DNA of 64,000 bases from assembly GCA_033795365.1 (NCBI GenBank), contig JARYGU010000003.1, forward strand, positions 124,001 to 188,000. The letters run 5' to 3'. This document shows positions 15,529 to 24,543 of the stretch, one piece after another. Within the stretch, counting starts at the first letter, position 1. Each line of letters begins with the position of its first letter. The notes beneath the pieces were generated by a model that saw only the letters and a list, made by a program, of their open reading frames with translations, did not search any database and was not told the DNA's origin. The position numbers and the translations under genes were made by a program. The DNA comes from JARYGU01 sp033795365 (GTDB lineage: Bacteria; Pseudomonadota; Alphaproteobacteria; Rhizobiales; Rhizobiaceae).

Positions 15529-16443
15529 TCAGCCCCAGGTCAGCGGGTCGAGGCCGAGATAGAAGGCGAGCCTTTCCCGGTCGGGCTGAGGAATCGCGTG
15601 GATCGAAAAGAGGCGGTCGTAGGCCGCCTTTGCCTCTTCCGGACCTGACCAGGTTTCGCTGGAATTGGCGATCAGCAGCGAGAAATCGACGTAGCGGTCG
15701 GCGACGCCGAGCCGCCCGAGATCGATCATTCCGGTGCAGCGAAGCGTCTGCGGATCGACCATGAAATTCGGCATGCACGCGTCCCCGTGGCAGACGACGA
15801 GCTCCTTCTTCTCCTGATCCAGCCGCACCGGCAATTGCGCGCGCAGGGCGGCAAGCATGTCTGCCGGCGGTACGTCCCGTTGCTCCGGGGCGAGGAAATC
15901 GGGATTGACGGCATTGCGCCGAACGACATCCTCCGCCCGCGCGAACATGGTGGCGAGGTCGCGCGCAAAAGGGCAGCCGCTTGCCGGAACCGCGTGCAGA
16001 TCCCGCACCCGGCCGATGATCGATGGCCAGGCCACGCCGAGCTCCGCCGAGGCGAGCTCGCTCGCCGGCACGCCAGCAACCGTGCTCGTCACGAGACAGG
16101 CGCCCTCTTCGGATTCGATCCAGTCGAGAACCCGCGGCGAGCCGAGACCGAAGGCGGCCAGCCATTCCGTACGGTCGCGCTCGCTTTCGAGAAGCGCGGC
16201 ATTCGCCGGCTCCGACACCTTGACATGGGCCGCGCCGTCGCTGCGACGGAACACGCGGTCGCCGGATTCACCGAGGCGAACCGGTTGCCACTCCTGTCCC
16301 GCGGGCAGGCGCGGCAGGTAGCCATGATCGTAAAGAGCCAATTCCGCCAACGAATCATCCTCCAAATAAAACCTGAGCGTTTCCGTTTTTCTCCGACCGG
16401 AACGCGCCATCTCTTCGTTCTTGCGCCGGACGGAAAGCGCCAT
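15529..16443 (-). CDS. Aminoglycoside 3''-phosphotransferase (StrA/APH(3'')-like)
   Basis: Kinase-like fold, 304 residues, strikingly similar to APH(3'')-Ib (StrA), which inactivates streptomycin. Shared stretches recalled from StrA include SRNAVNPDFL-like (here RRNAVNPDFL), PVRLDQE, VVCHGD-CMPNFMVDP-TL-CTG, IDLGRLG-ADRY and the C-terminus PDRERLAFYLGLDPLTWG. The catalytic HGDxxxxN and IDxGRxG are intact, so it should be active; resistance in this host is inferred. ATG 16443 has AGGAAAG 4 bases upstream; ATG 16410 is an alternative. The frame opens earlier, but that DNA is the atp terminator. Confidence 0.85.
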   Translation of the reverse strand: MALSVRRKNEEMARSGRRKTETLRFYLEDDSLAELALYDHGYLPRLPAGQEWQPVRLGESGDRVFRRSDGAAHVKVSEPANAALLESERDRTEWLAAFGLGSPRVLDWIESEEGACLVTSTVAGVPASELASAELGVAWPSIIGRVRDLHAVPASGCPFARDLATMFARAEDVVRRNAVNPDFLAPEQRDVPPADMLAALRAQLPVRLDQEKKELVVCHGDACMPNFMVDPQTLRCTGMIDLGRLGVADRYVDFSLLIANSSETWSGPEEAKAAYDRLFSIHAIPQPDRERLAFYLGLDPLTWG

Positions 16444-16531
16444 GCGCTTTCCTGCCATTGCCTCAAACGCCCTATCCTGTCCTTCGGGACTTTTTCGTGG
16501 CGATGGAAGTGCCGCCGCCGCCAGCCCAACG

Positions 16532-16561
16532 AAAAACACCCGCAACAGGTCGTTGCGGGTG
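16532..16561 (-). terminator. Terminator of the atp operon
   Basis: On the minus strand CACCCGCAAC-GACCT-GTTGCGGGTG forms a perfect 10-bp stem followed by TTTTT. It lies 52 bases after the atpF stop codon. It is the end of the F0 operon. Confidence 0.85.
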
Positions 16562-16612
16562 CAATCATGTGTCTGTCGAAGCCGGCCTCGATGACCGGCC
16601 GGCCGATATTGC

Positions 16613-17098
16613 TCAGTTGAGGCGGGTCTTCACTTCGCCGATGGCATTGTCGAAGAGAGCCTTGCTTGTCGCCGCGTCGGACTTCGATGCGATGACGCTC
16701 TCGGCGGCAGCGACGGCGAGGTCGACGGCGGCGGAGCGCACGGCATTGATCGCGTCGGCTTCCGCCTGCTTGATCTTCTGCTCGGAAAGCACCGTGCGGC
16801 GGGCGACATATTCCTCGGTCTTCTGCTTGGCCTCGGCGGTGAGCATCTCGGCCTCGCGCTCGGCGGCAGCGACGATGCTGGCCGCTTCGGCTTCGGCGTC
16901 CTTGCGCTTGCGCTGGTATTCGGCAAGCAGATGCTGGGCCTCTTCACGCAGGCGCTTGGCTTCGGCCAGCTCGTTCGAAATCCGGTCGGCGCGCGCGTCG
17001 AGCGACTTCGCCATCATGCCCGGAACCTTGAGATAGACGATCAGCGCCAGGAAGAGCAGGAGGCCGACAAAGGCAAAGAAAGTTGCATCGAATGCCAT
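16613..17098 (-). CDS. atpF: ATP synthase F0 subunit b
   Basis: Peripheral stalk subunit, 161 residues: an N-terminal membrane helix (about 5-24, TFFAFVGLLLFLALIVYL), then a long Ala/Glu/Lys-rich coiled coil reaching toward F1. It is the last gene of the F0 operon, 9 bases after the b' gene. In Alphaproteobacteria the F0 and F1 operons are separate, so no atpHAGDC here is expected. Confidence 0.96.
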   Translation of the reverse strand: MAFDATFFAFVGLLLFLALIVYLKVPGMMAKSLDARADRISNELAEAKRLREEAQHLLAEYQRKRKDAEAEAASIVAAAEREAEMLTAEAKQKTEEYVARRTVLSEQKIKQAEADAINAVRSAAVDLAVAAAESVIASKSDAATSKALFDNAIGEVKTRLN

Positions 17099-17107
17099 GG
17101 GGCGCTC

Positions 17108-17764
17108 CTATTTGGCCGCTGCCGTCTTCACGGCGGAGGCGATTTCAGCCTTGGTGGTCTTGCCGCCGATGAGCTGCTCGACGACGGCTGCCGCCGTTTC
17201 CTCGGCAATCGATCCGACATCGGCCAGTGCCTTGGCCTTGATGTCCGCGATCCGCGCCTCGGCGCCGGAAATCTTTTCCTGCAGCGAGGCCTCGATCCTG
17301 GCGCGTTCGGCTTCCGCCTTGGCCTTGGCCTTTTCGCGGGCTTCCGTCGCGATCCCATGCCCCTTGGCACGGGCTGCGGCAAGTTCCTGCTCGTAGGTCG
17401 CAATTGCCGCGTCGGCCTCGGCCTTCAGGCGCGATGCCTCATCGAGGTCCTGGGCGATGCGGTCGTGCCGGGTTTCCAGGATACCGCCGATGCGCGGCAC
17501 GATGACCTTCGACATCAGCAGATAGAACAGGCCGAAGGTGATCGCCAGCCAGAGAACCTGCGAAGCGAATGTGGACTGGTCGAAAGGCGGGAAGACGCCG
17601 GTGGCGTGCTCGTCGCCATGCGCCACACCGGTCTCGGTGTGCAGTTCGCCGGCCGGAGCAGTCTCATGCGAATCTGCCGGCGCAGCCTGATGCGTATCCG
17701 CCGGAGTTTCCGCCTGGGCGATCTCGAAAGGGGTGGACTCGGCAAAAGCCGGGGTCGCTGACAT
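17108..17764 (-). CDS. atpG: ATP synthase F0 subunit b'
   Basis: Second, divergent b-type stalk subunit (b'), 218 residues, typical of photosynthetic and alphaproteobacterial ATP synthases. An extended Ala/Thr/His-rich N-terminus (about 1-75) precedes the membrane helix (about 84-104, VLWLAITFGLFYLLM) and a coiled coil. The start at ATG 17764 is set by GGAGGTG 4 bases upstream; an in-frame start at 17818 would run into the atpE-b' gap. The symbol atpG or atpF2 varies between annotations. Confidence 0.94.
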   Translation of the reverse strand: MSATPAFAESTPFEIAQAETPADTHQAAPADSHETAPAGELHTETGVAHGDEHATGVFPPFDQSTFASQVLWLAITFGLFYLLMSKVIVPRIGGILETRHDRIAQDLDEASRLKAEADAAIATYEQELAAARAKGHGIATEAREKAKAKAEAERARIEASLQEKISGAEARIADIKAKALADVGSIAEETAAAVVEQLIGGKTTKAEIASAVKTAAAK

Positions 17765-17855
17765 GCTCACCTCCAGGTGCATTCGCAAAAGCCGTACTTC
17801 GAAAAGTACATGGACCATGGCCCTTCACAGGCCATGGTCCAGCTTTCAGCCGATA

Positions 17856-18083
17856 TCAGACGGCGAAAAGGAGGAGAAGCGCAACGAGCAGCGAGAAGAT
17901 GCCCAGAGCTTCCGTAACGGCGAAGCCGAACACAAGGCGGCCAAACTGGCTGTCGGCGGCAGACGGGTTGCGCAGAGCGCCGGAGAGATAGTTGCCGAAG
18001 ATGTTGCCGAGGCCGAGAGCCGTGCCGGCCATACCGAAGCACGCGAGACCTGCGCCGATGAACTTTGCTGCTTCCGCTTCCAT
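17856..18083 (-). CDS. atpE: ATP synthase F0 subunit c
   Basis: Rotor-ring proteolipid of 75 residues with two membrane helices. The proton-binding carboxylate is Glu58 in FAVTEALGIF, and the polar loop contains RNPSA, standard for subunit c. The gene sits between atpB and b' in the F0 operon. Confidence 0.97.
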   Translation of the reverse strand: MEAEAAKFIGAGLACFGMAGTALGLGNIFGNYLSGALRNPSAADSQFGRLVFGFAVTEALGIFSLLVALLLLFAV

Positions 18084-18167
18084 GATGAACTCCTTCGAAT
18101 GGTGTTTTGCGGCTTAGGATTACGCTTCCGGCGGCGGGCCGGCCGGAAGCAAGTCGACTGTTATTCC

Positions 18168-18920
18168 TTAGTGGCTTCCCGGATGGACGGCGTCGTTGAG
18201 GTACATGCAGGTCAGTACCGCGAAGACATAGGCCTGCAGGAAGCAAACGAGGAATTCAAGACCGGTGATTGCGACGGTCATGATGAGGGGCAGGATCGCG
18301 CCACCGACGCCGAGCGCACCGAGCGCGCCGAGCGAAGTGACGAAGCCTGCGAAGACCTTCAGCGTGATGTGGCCGGCCAGCATGTTTGCGAACAGACGGA
18401 CCGAAAGGCTGATGGGACGGGAAAGAAACGAGATGATCTCGATGGTGACGACGAGCGGCAGGAGCACGCCCGGAACGCCATGCGGCACGAAGAGCTTCAG
18501 GAAGCCGAACCCGTGCTTGTAGAAACCGTAGATGATGACCGTGCCTATGACGAAGAGGGCAAGGGCGAAGGTGACGATGATCTGGCTGGTCACGGTGAAG
18601 AAATAGGGCACCATGCCGAGAAGGTTCGCCGTCAGGATGAACATGAACAGCGAGAAGACCATCGGGAAGAACTTCATGCCGTGGTTGCCGGCGCCTTCGC
18701 GCAGCATCGAGGCTATGAATTCGTAGGAGAGCTCCGAGACCGACTGCAGGCGGCCGGGAATGAGGCCGCGCTGCGAAGTGGTCATGTACAGGAAACCGGC
18801 GGCAACCGCGACGGTCGCGACCATGAAGAGCGAAGAGTTGGTGAAGGAGAAGTCGATGCCACCGACTTCGATCGGAACAATCTTGTTGACCAGGAACTGA
18901 TGGGTCGGATCGTCTGCCAC
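18168..18920 (-). CDS. atpB: ATP synthase F0 subunit a
   Basis: Proton-channel subunit of 250 residues with five to six membrane helices. The essential Arg is in SLSVRLFANMLAGH, and GLEFLVCFLQAYVFAVL is the conserved last helix. The start is GTG at 18920 (ADDPTHQFLV...), which matches the family N-terminus; no ATG precedes it in frame. It follows atpI by 61 bases. Confidence 0.96.
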   Translation of the reverse strand: MADDPTHQFLVNKIVPIEVGGIDFSFTNSSLFMVATVAVAAGFLYMTTSQRGLIPGRLQSVSELSYEFIASMLREGAGNHGMKFFPMVFSLFMFILTANLLGMVPYFFTVTSQIIVTFALALFVIGTVIIYGFYKHGFGFLKLFVPHGVPGVLLPLVVTIEIISFLSRPISLSVRLFANMLAGHITLKVFAGFVTSLGALGALGVGGAILPLIMTVAITGLEFLVCFLQAYVFAVLTCMYLNDAVHPGSH

Positions 18921-18981
18921 CGCTTGTCTCTCTCGTTGCCCGTCCTTCGGGACGGAAATTCATTCATGTCCGGACGGAGCC

Positions 18982-19356
18982 TTAGGCGCCATCCCCGTTT
19001 TCGGGCTTTTCACCCTGCCGACCGGCCATCCGGTCCACGGGGTGAGGAGAAGCCACGAACCCCGCCGACCTCAGCACGTTCAGCACACCGGCGCAGAAGC
19101 CCAGGAGCAAGAGAACGATCATGCCCCACGGCCCTGTACCCGCAAAATGATCCAGAAGATAGCCCAGAAGCGCCCCGACAATGATCGCCGCGATGAATTC
19201 GCTGGAGAGCTTCATCGCCTCCGCATAGCCCTTGCGGGTTACGGCTGCCTTCTCCTCTGCGGCATCGTCGATCCTGCCGTCTGCGCGCCTTTTCGCGAGT
19301 TCCGCGTCCAGGCGCTGCATCCTGTCTTCCAGACTTTCCTTGCGGTCACCCGCCAT
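18982..19356 (-). CDS. atpI: F0F1 ATP synthase assembly protein I
   Basis: Small membrane protein of 124 residues with two hydrophobic helices (about 56-72 and 78-96), first gene of the F0 operon. AtpI assists c-ring assembly or Mg2+ supply in other bacteria. The start at ATG 19356 has GGGAGGAG 5 bases upstream; an in-frame ATG at 19413 lies in promoter-proximal DNA and is less likely. Confidence 0.92.
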   Translation of the reverse strand: MAGDRKESLEDRMQRLDAELAKRRADGRIDDAAEEKAAVTRKGYAEAMKLSSEFIAAIIVGALLGYLLDHFAGTGPWGMIVLLLLGFCAGVLNVLRSAGFVASPHPVDRMAGRQGEKPENGDGA

Positions 19357-19459
19357 GAGGCTCCTCCCGACCGCGCCCCGCGGGGCGCATCGCCCTAATG
19401 CGGACATATTCACGGCTAGGTTTCAAGCCACCTTCCGGCCCGTTTCGAAGTCGGGCGCA

Positions 19460-19488
19460 ACATAGTTTTAGGTGCCTGCATAGTCAAG
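19460..19488 (-). promoter_or_regulatory. Promoter of the atpIBEF'F operon
   Basis: On the minus strand CTTGAC (19488-19483), 17 bases, CTATGT (19465-19460): a near-consensus rhizobial housekeeping promoter about 100 bases before atpI. The transcript would start near 19453. Confidence 0.75.
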
Positions 19489-19648
19489 GCATAGGGAAGG
19501 TTTGCGCAGCGGCAATTTTTCCAAGATAATTCAAGGCGTTAAATGGATTTCTCCATTTCGTGACCGTTTGTCGCGCATAAAATGGCGCCCGCCCCGGCAG
19601 ACTCGGGCATAGCCCGGAAATGCCGATTGGCGGCGGCTGACGGGCAGA

Positions 19649-20851
19649 TCAGCTCCAGCCGCCGCCGTAGGTGCGATAGAAGATATGCTGGCCGATCTTG
19701 CCGACACGCTCCATGGTGCGCCCCCATGCCGGACGCACATAGGTGGCGTGGTAATGCGTCGCAGAGCCCACCTCCGTCAGCCAGATCTTGCCTGCCGTTA
19801 CCGCCATGGCGATTTCCTTCGCGGTCTTCCAGTGCCATGGCGCAAGGACGATGTCGGGAATCCGGTCGCAGGCGAATGAGAATTGGCAGCGGTTGCGCCA
19901 GTCCTTGTTCTGGTAGACGACGTTGCAGATCGTGTCCGGATAGGCGGGGTTGCGCACGCGGTTGAGGATGACCTGGGCCACGGCGGCCTGGCCCTTGAGG
20001 GATTCGCCCCGCGCCTCGAAATAGATGCCGGCGGTCAAGCATTTCTGCTCCGCGGCGGAAAACACGCCCGCCGGCAGGGGCGTCGCGGCCCAGGCGTGGT
20101 CCTCGGGGCTGATTTCGGGAACGAAGCGGCCGTCGTTCTTGTCCGCCCTCAGGATCGAATCGAAGGGAGAATCGCGGGCATAGTCCGGCTCGGGCGGGGC
20201 ATAGGCGGTTGCGAGGACGTCGGCCCTGTCATTCGTGACGAGGCTTGCCAGCATCGCCGGGACGCCCGGATCATGCCGCTCCGTCTTCTTCCTGTAGAAG
20301 GCGGTGGCGATCTCGATTTCCTTGCCCTTTATCTTCGGCCTGACGAAGCTCATGCGCTCCTTGCCGTCGAAGACGGGACGGAGCAGGGAACTCGTGCGGT
20401 CGAGCACGGAGCCGGCGGAGAAATCCTTGGGCGGCGCCACCGGCAGGACGGCGACTATGCGCCCCTTCTTGTCGCGGCGGTTCACGCGCGCCTCGTCGGG
20501 GATTAGGCCCTTGCCCTTGTGCTCGCTTCTGAGTGCGGCCTGTTCGCCGTCCGGCAATGTCACGCCGGCTCCGCCATTGATGGCTCCGGTGGTGATCGGA
20601 TCGTTGAAAGCGATTTCCACCTCGTGGATGGAGCCGGCCGGCGACGGCGTCATGACCATCTGCTGGTTGCCGCCCTTGCGGTTCAGGCCGGCGAGAAAGG
20701 TGGCCATGTCGGAATGGGCGATCGGCGAGGGGAAAATGCCGAAAAGGCAAAGACCGATGGCCAGGGGGGCCTTCCAGCGCCTGATTCCCGCCTTCCATCC
20801 GTTAGAGTTCAGGAAGCCGCTTCCCATTCGACGAACGCCACGCTTACGCAA
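19649..20851 (-). CDS. Cell wall hydrolase, SleB-type
   Basis: Predicted exported peptidoglycan hydrolase of 400 residues. An N-terminal hydrophobic anchor or signal lies near 29-46 (PLAIGLCLFGIFPSPIAHS). About 230 residues of unassigned sequence follow, then a C-terminal SleB/Hydrolase_2 domain (about 275-400): CLTAGIYFEARGES, AVAQVILNRVRNPAYPDTICNVVYQN, CQFSFACDR and ATHYHATYVRPAW. The Glu in YFEARGE is the probable catalytic acid. ATG at 20827 (MGSGF) is an alternative start. No partner genes are adjacent. Confidence 0.88.
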   Translation of the reverse strand: MRKRGVRRMGSGFLNSNGWKAGIRRWKAPLAIGLCLFGIFPSPIAHSDMATFLAGLNRKGGNQQMVMTPSPAGSIHEVEIAFNDPITTGAINGGAGVTLPDGEQAALRSEHKGKGLIPDEARVNRRDKKGRIVAVLPVAPPKDFSAGSVLDRTSSLLRPVFDGKERMSFVRPKIKGKEIEIATAFYRKKTERHDPGVPAMLASLVTNDRADVLATAYAPPEPDYARDSPFDSILRADKNDGRFVPEISPEDHAWAATPLPAGVFSAAEQKCLTAGIYFEARGESLKGQAAVAQVILNRVRNPAYPDTICNVVYQNKDWRNRCQFSFACDRIPDIVLAPWHWKTAKEIAMAVTAGKIWLTEVGSATHYHATYVRPAWGRTMERVGKIGQHIFYRTYGGGWS

Positions 20852-21075
20852 CCTACGACACTCCGCAACATCAACTATGCCCGCGCAGAATCAGCGGCCG
20901 GTAGCCCGGCGCGTCAGCCTGCCCAAATCTGTCGTGAAAGCGGCCCGTCCGGCATCCGCCGGGGATCTTCAAAACCGCCCAGTCCCGAGACCGGAGAATG
21001 ATGTATCGATCCTGCCGCTCGTGCGCCTTGCACGCTTCGGCGCGAAATCGACAGGTCATCTCCGATGCCAGCCCG

Positions 21076-21100
21076 TTAACCATAAGAGCGGCATGGTTAA
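21076..21100. repeat. Inverted repeat in the kup - hydrolase gap
   Basis: TTAACCAT / ATGGTTAA, a perfect 8-bp inverted repeat around a 9-base loop, in the 470-bp gap between the cell wall hydrolase start (20851) and the kup end (21322). It lies about 225 bp before the hydrolase and could be an operator. Apart from it, the promoter at 21198 and the mini-ORF at 21252, I see nothing in this gap. Confidence 0.35.
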
Positions 21101-21197
21101 TGCCGGTTTAATGGAGACAGCGAAATGCAGTATTCCGGAAAGCGCGGCCCGTAGTCGCAGGCGAAGCGTCTTGCGCATTTCGATTTTTACCCGCCGC

Positions 21198-21226
21198 CTT
21201 GCGGCAGGCGGTCATTGGCGTATTAT
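21198..21226 (+). promoter_or_regulatory. Putative plus-strand promoter facing the kup 3' end
   Basis: CTTGCG (21198-21203), 17 bases, TATTAT (21221-21226), within unusually AT-rich DNA (TATTATATTTTATATTACAC). It leads into an AGGAGG and ATG 15-26 bases downstream and faces the end of kup. Confidence 0.45.
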
Positions 21227-21251
21227 ATTTTATATTACACAGGAGGCGCCA

Positions 21252-21329
21252 ATGGTCAGCTTGATGAGCCTACGGTTCGCATCCGCCTCACTTTGTGCTT
21301 CCGATAGTACATGCAAAGCACTCAGATGA
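21252..21329 (+). CDS. Candidate 25-residue mini-ORF
   Basis: ATG at 21252 has AGGAGG (21241-21246) five bases upstream and a promoter-like pair 26-54 bases upstream. The product MVSLMSLRFASASLC... (25 residues, two Cys) resembles nothing I know. The last 8 bases overlap the kup stop region on the other strand. It could be a leader peptide, a small protein or chance; the combination of promoter, spacing and full Shine-Dalgarno is better than expected by chance. Confidence 0.3.
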   Translation: MVSLMSLRFASASLCASDSTCKALR

Positions 21330-23223
21330 TCACATGTGATCCGAGCTCCACGACGCGGTTCGTCGGCAGGCGGAAATAGTCCGATGGATCGATCGCGGCA
21401 TTCGCAAGGGCGATGAACAGCCGGTCCTGCCAGCCGGGCATTCCCGACTGCGCATCGGGAACGAGCTTCCGGCGGCCGAGATAGAACGAGGTCGCCATGA
21501 TGTCGAACTTGGCCCCGGTCTTGCGGAAAAGCCCGAGCGCCTGGGAGACGTTCTGCGTTTCCATGTAGCCGAACCGCATCTCGATGCGCGAGAACCGCTC
21601 CGACAGCCTTTCCATGCGGAAGCGCTCGGCGGGGGGCACTTTCGGCGTGTTCGCCGTGCGGATGGTCAGAATGAAGTTCTGCTCGTGCAGCACATGATTG
21701 TGCTTGATGTTGTGCAGGAGTGCGGCCGGCGTGAACTCGGGATCGCTGGTCAGGAAGATCGCCGTTCCGCTGACGGAGACCGGCGCATGGTCGCCGGGCC
21801 TCTCGATCGACTTCACGAAAGCGGCCAGAGGCACCTCGATATGGCGCGTCTTTTCCCGCAGGATCTTCGTGCCCCGCGTCCAGGTCCACATGACGAGGAC
21901 GACGAGCGCTGCGATGAACACCGGCACATAGCCGCCGTCGTGGATCTTCAGAAGATTGGCGCCGAGGAAGGTGAGCTCCAGCAGAAGCAGCGGCAGAAGC
22001 ACGGCGGTCGTGGCGAGCAGGCTCCAGCGCCAGCGGCTGCGCAGGAATTCGAAGGCGAGGATCGTCGTTACGACCATGGCTCCCGTGACGGAAATGCCGT
22101 AGGCGGTGGCGAGCGCTTCGGAGCTTTCGAAAAGGAAGACCAGCGACATGACGCCGAAGAGGAGAACGGCATTCACGGCGGGAAGGTAGATCTGGCCGGT
22201 ATGCTTCTCCGAGGTATGGAATATTTCCATGCGCGGCAGGAAGCCGAGATGGATCGCCTGGCGCGTCAGGGAGAAGGCTCCCGTTATGACCGCCTGGCTG
22301 GCGATGATGGTGGCGGCGGTGGCAAGGATCACGACCGGCAGCAATGCCCAGTTCGGGAACATCAGGAAGAACGGGTTGGCCATCGCCTCCGGCTCCTTCA
22401 GGATGAAGGCGCCCTGCCCCAGATAATTCAGCGTCAGCGCCGGGAAGACGAGACAGAACCAGGCCCACTGGATCGGGCGCCGGCCGAAATGGCCGAGATC
22501 GGCGTAGAGCGCCTCCGCACCCGTCACGGTGAGAAAGACCGAGCCCAGCACCACGAGGCCGATATAGCCCTCCTGATACATGAAGGAGACGGCATAGGCC
22601 GGATTGAAGGCCAGGAAGATGCCGAGATCGTCATGCAGATGGCTGATCCCCGCGGCCGCCATGACAATGAACCAGAGCGCCGTTATCGGTCCGAAGAAGC
22701 GCGAGACCGCCGCCGTTCCCCAGGACTGCATCGCGAAGAGCAGCACGAGAATGACCACCGATATCGGGACGACATAGTCCGAAAGCGCGGGCGTCACGAG
22801 CTTCAGGCCCTCGACCGCGGAAAGGACCGAAAGAGCAGGCGTGATCATCGCGTCGCCGATGAAAAGGGCGGCGCCGATGATCCCCATGAAGAACAGCAGC
22901 GCCGCATGCCCGTTCGCCGTCTTCATCAGCAGCGCCAGCAGCGAGAGCGTGCCGCCCTCGCCGCCATTGTCCGCACGCAGCAGGAACAGCACGTATTTCA
23001 GCGTGACAATGATCGTCAGCGTCCAGATCATCAGGGAGACGAGGCCGATGATCTCGTCGCGGGTCACGCCGCCGTCGGCGACCGGCCTCAAGGCTTCCCG
23101 GAAGGCATAAAGCGGGCTGGTGCCGATATCGCCATACACCACTCCCACGGAACCGAGGGCGAGAAAGAACAGGTTGCGCAGGCGATCATGACGCGATGCG
23201 GCAGTTCCGGCACTATGGGACAT
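21322..23223 (-). CDS. kup: Potassium transport system protein Kup
   Basis: K+ uptake permease of the KUP/HAK/KT family, 633 residues. The signature GDIGTSPLYAF is near residue 32, about 12 membrane helices span residues 15-445, and a cytoplasmic C-terminal domain of about 185 residues follows. It works as a K+/H+ symporter in relatives. The stop codon lies inside the palindrome region GATCACATGTGATC (21328-21341). corA lies 16 bases upstream on the same strand, so the two cation transporters are probably cotranscribed. Confidence 0.95.
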   Translation of the reverse strand: MSHSAGTAASRHDRLRNLFFLALGSVGVVYGDIGTSPLYAFREALRPVADGGVTRDEIIGLVSLMIWTLTIIVTLKYVLFLLRADNGGEGGTLSLLALLMKTANGHAALLFFMGIIGAALFIGDAMITPALSVLSAVEGLKLVTPALSDYVVPISVVILVLLFAMQSWGTAAVSRFFGPITALWFIVMAAAGISHLHDDLGIFLAFNPAYAVSFMYQEGYIGLVVLGSVFLTVTGAEALYADLGHFGRRPIQWAWFCLVFPALTLNYLGQGAFILKEPEAMANPFFLMFPNWALLPVVILATAATIIASQAVITGAFSLTRQAIHLGFLPRMEIFHTSEKHTGQIYLPAVNAVLLFGVMSLVFLFESSEALATAYGISVTGAMVVTTILAFEFLRSRWRWSLLATTAVLLPLLLLELTFLGANLLKIHDGGYVPVFIAALVVLVMWTWTRGTKILREKTRHIEVPLAAFVKSIERPGDHAPVSVSGTAIFLTSDPEFTPAALLHNIKHNHVLHEQNFILTIRTANTPKVPPAERFRMERLSERFSRIEMRFGYMETQNVSQALGLFRKTGAKFDIMATSFYLGRRKLVPDAQSGMPGWQDRLFIALANAAIDPSDYFRLPTNRVVELGSHVII

Positions 23224-23239
23224 GGCGGGTCACCGGCTC

Positions 23240-24223
23240 CTAGAGCCAGCCTTTCCAGCGAAAGAAAAAGAACGGAACGATTGCAGAGACGACCGTCGCC
23301 ACGAGCGCAGCCGGATAGGCGATGGGAACCTGCAATTCGGGCATGAACTGGAAATTCATACCGTAAATCGAGGCAATCAGCGTCGGCGGCAAGAGAACGA
23401 CGGCGGCGATCGAGAATATCTTGATGATCGCGTTCTGCTCCAGATTGATGAGGCCGAGGGACGCGTCGAGCAGGAAGGTTATGTTGCCCGAGATGAAGGT
23501 GGCGTGTTCGGAAAGCGACTGGACGTCTTGCGAGATGGTGTGGCAAAGCTCCAGGCTTGCGCGGTCTTCCTGAACGACCGGGGCGGTGGAGAGGAACGTG
23601 AGCAGCCGCGAGAGCGACATGAGGCTGTCCTGCGTCTTGGCGATCAGCCGGTGCAAGCCCGAAACATCGATCAGGCGATCTTCCAGATATCGCGGCGGGC
23701 GGCGGCTGGGGTGCCGCTTCTCGCCAAAGACCTGCCGCGACAGCTCGTCCCCCTTGCCGACCGCGGTCTCGAGAATTTCCGCCGTGCGGTCGACGATCGT
23801 TTCGAGCAGCCGCGTGATCATGACGGGTCCACGCGTACAGCCGCCCGGAATGCGATGCATGGCGGATTTGAAGAGCGCAAAGGATCGCGGCTCCGCATAG
23901 CGGATAGTCACCAGCAGATTATGCGTCAGGATGAAGGCGACGTCCGTAAGTTCCGGGAGCTCGCTATCGGCTTTCCAGACCAGCGACGCCGTCATGTAGA
24001 CCGCGTCGTTCTCGATATAGAGACGACTGGAGGGCTCGATATCCTTCAGGTCCTCGCGGGTCGGCACCTCGATGCCGAGGGCTTTTTCGATGAAAGCGTC
24101 CTCGGCGCGGTCCGGATTGACCATGTCGATCCAGACGATGCCTTCGAGAAGGCTCCGCACTTCCCCCGGCGCTGCGGGAGAAAGCGAGGCGGCCTCCCCG
24201 TTCGAGCGGAAGACTGTGATCAC
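23240..24223 (-). CDS. corA: CorA-family magnesium/cation transporter
   Basis: Pentameric divalent cation channel, 327 residues. A long cytoplasmic domain ends in two C-terminal membrane helices, with the selectivity motif YGMNF between them and a positively charged end (FRWKGWL). I chose the GTG at 24223 (VITVFRSNG...), which gives the usual length; an in-frame GTG at 24289 has no ribosome binding site. Co-directional with kup, 16 bases apart. Confidence 0.92.
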   Translation of the reverse strand: MITVFRSNGEAASLSPAAPGEVRSLLEGIVWIDMVNPDRAEDAFIEKALGIEVPTREDLKDIEPSSRLYIENDAVYMTASLVWKADSELPELTDVAFILTHNLLVTIRYAEPRSFALFKSAMHRIPGGCTRGPVMITRLLETIVDRTAEILETAVGKGDELSRQVFGEKRHPSRRPPRYLEDRLIDVSGLHRLIAKTQDSLMSLSRLLTFLSTAPVVQEDRASLELCHTISQDVQSLSEHATFISGNITFLLDASLGLINLEQNAIIKIFSIAAVVLLPPTLIASIYGMNFQFMPELQVPIAYPAALVATVVSAIVPFFFFRWKGWL

Positions 24224-24543
24224 GGATGGATGGCTCTCATGAGGATCAATTCGGTATTCCCGCCTGCCGTCGAGACGCAACGCCGCCACTGCGACTTCCG
24301 CCGTTCACGAAACCACATCGTCCCGGCCCTTGCCAAGCTACGATTTCGATCCCGCCCCGGCAATAAGCGAGGCCATATGGCGCAGTGCAACGTAAAAATC
24401 AAGGAAAACGCGACGGAGCGCGATTTGAACCATCGCGCCGCGGCCTGAGACCATGCGCCGGGCGGGCTCTCCGGAGAGCTCGCCGGCGGAACATGTCCGT
24501 GACAATTCAACCGGATACAGATGACGGCATCCGGCCGAAATCT

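Noticed and set aside
21230..21321. Minus-strand frame LHVLSEAQSEADANRRLIKLTIGASCVI after kup
   Set aside because: It looks protein-like over 28 residues but has no ATG, GTG or ribosome site of its own; the long frame that contains it is a shadow of kup.
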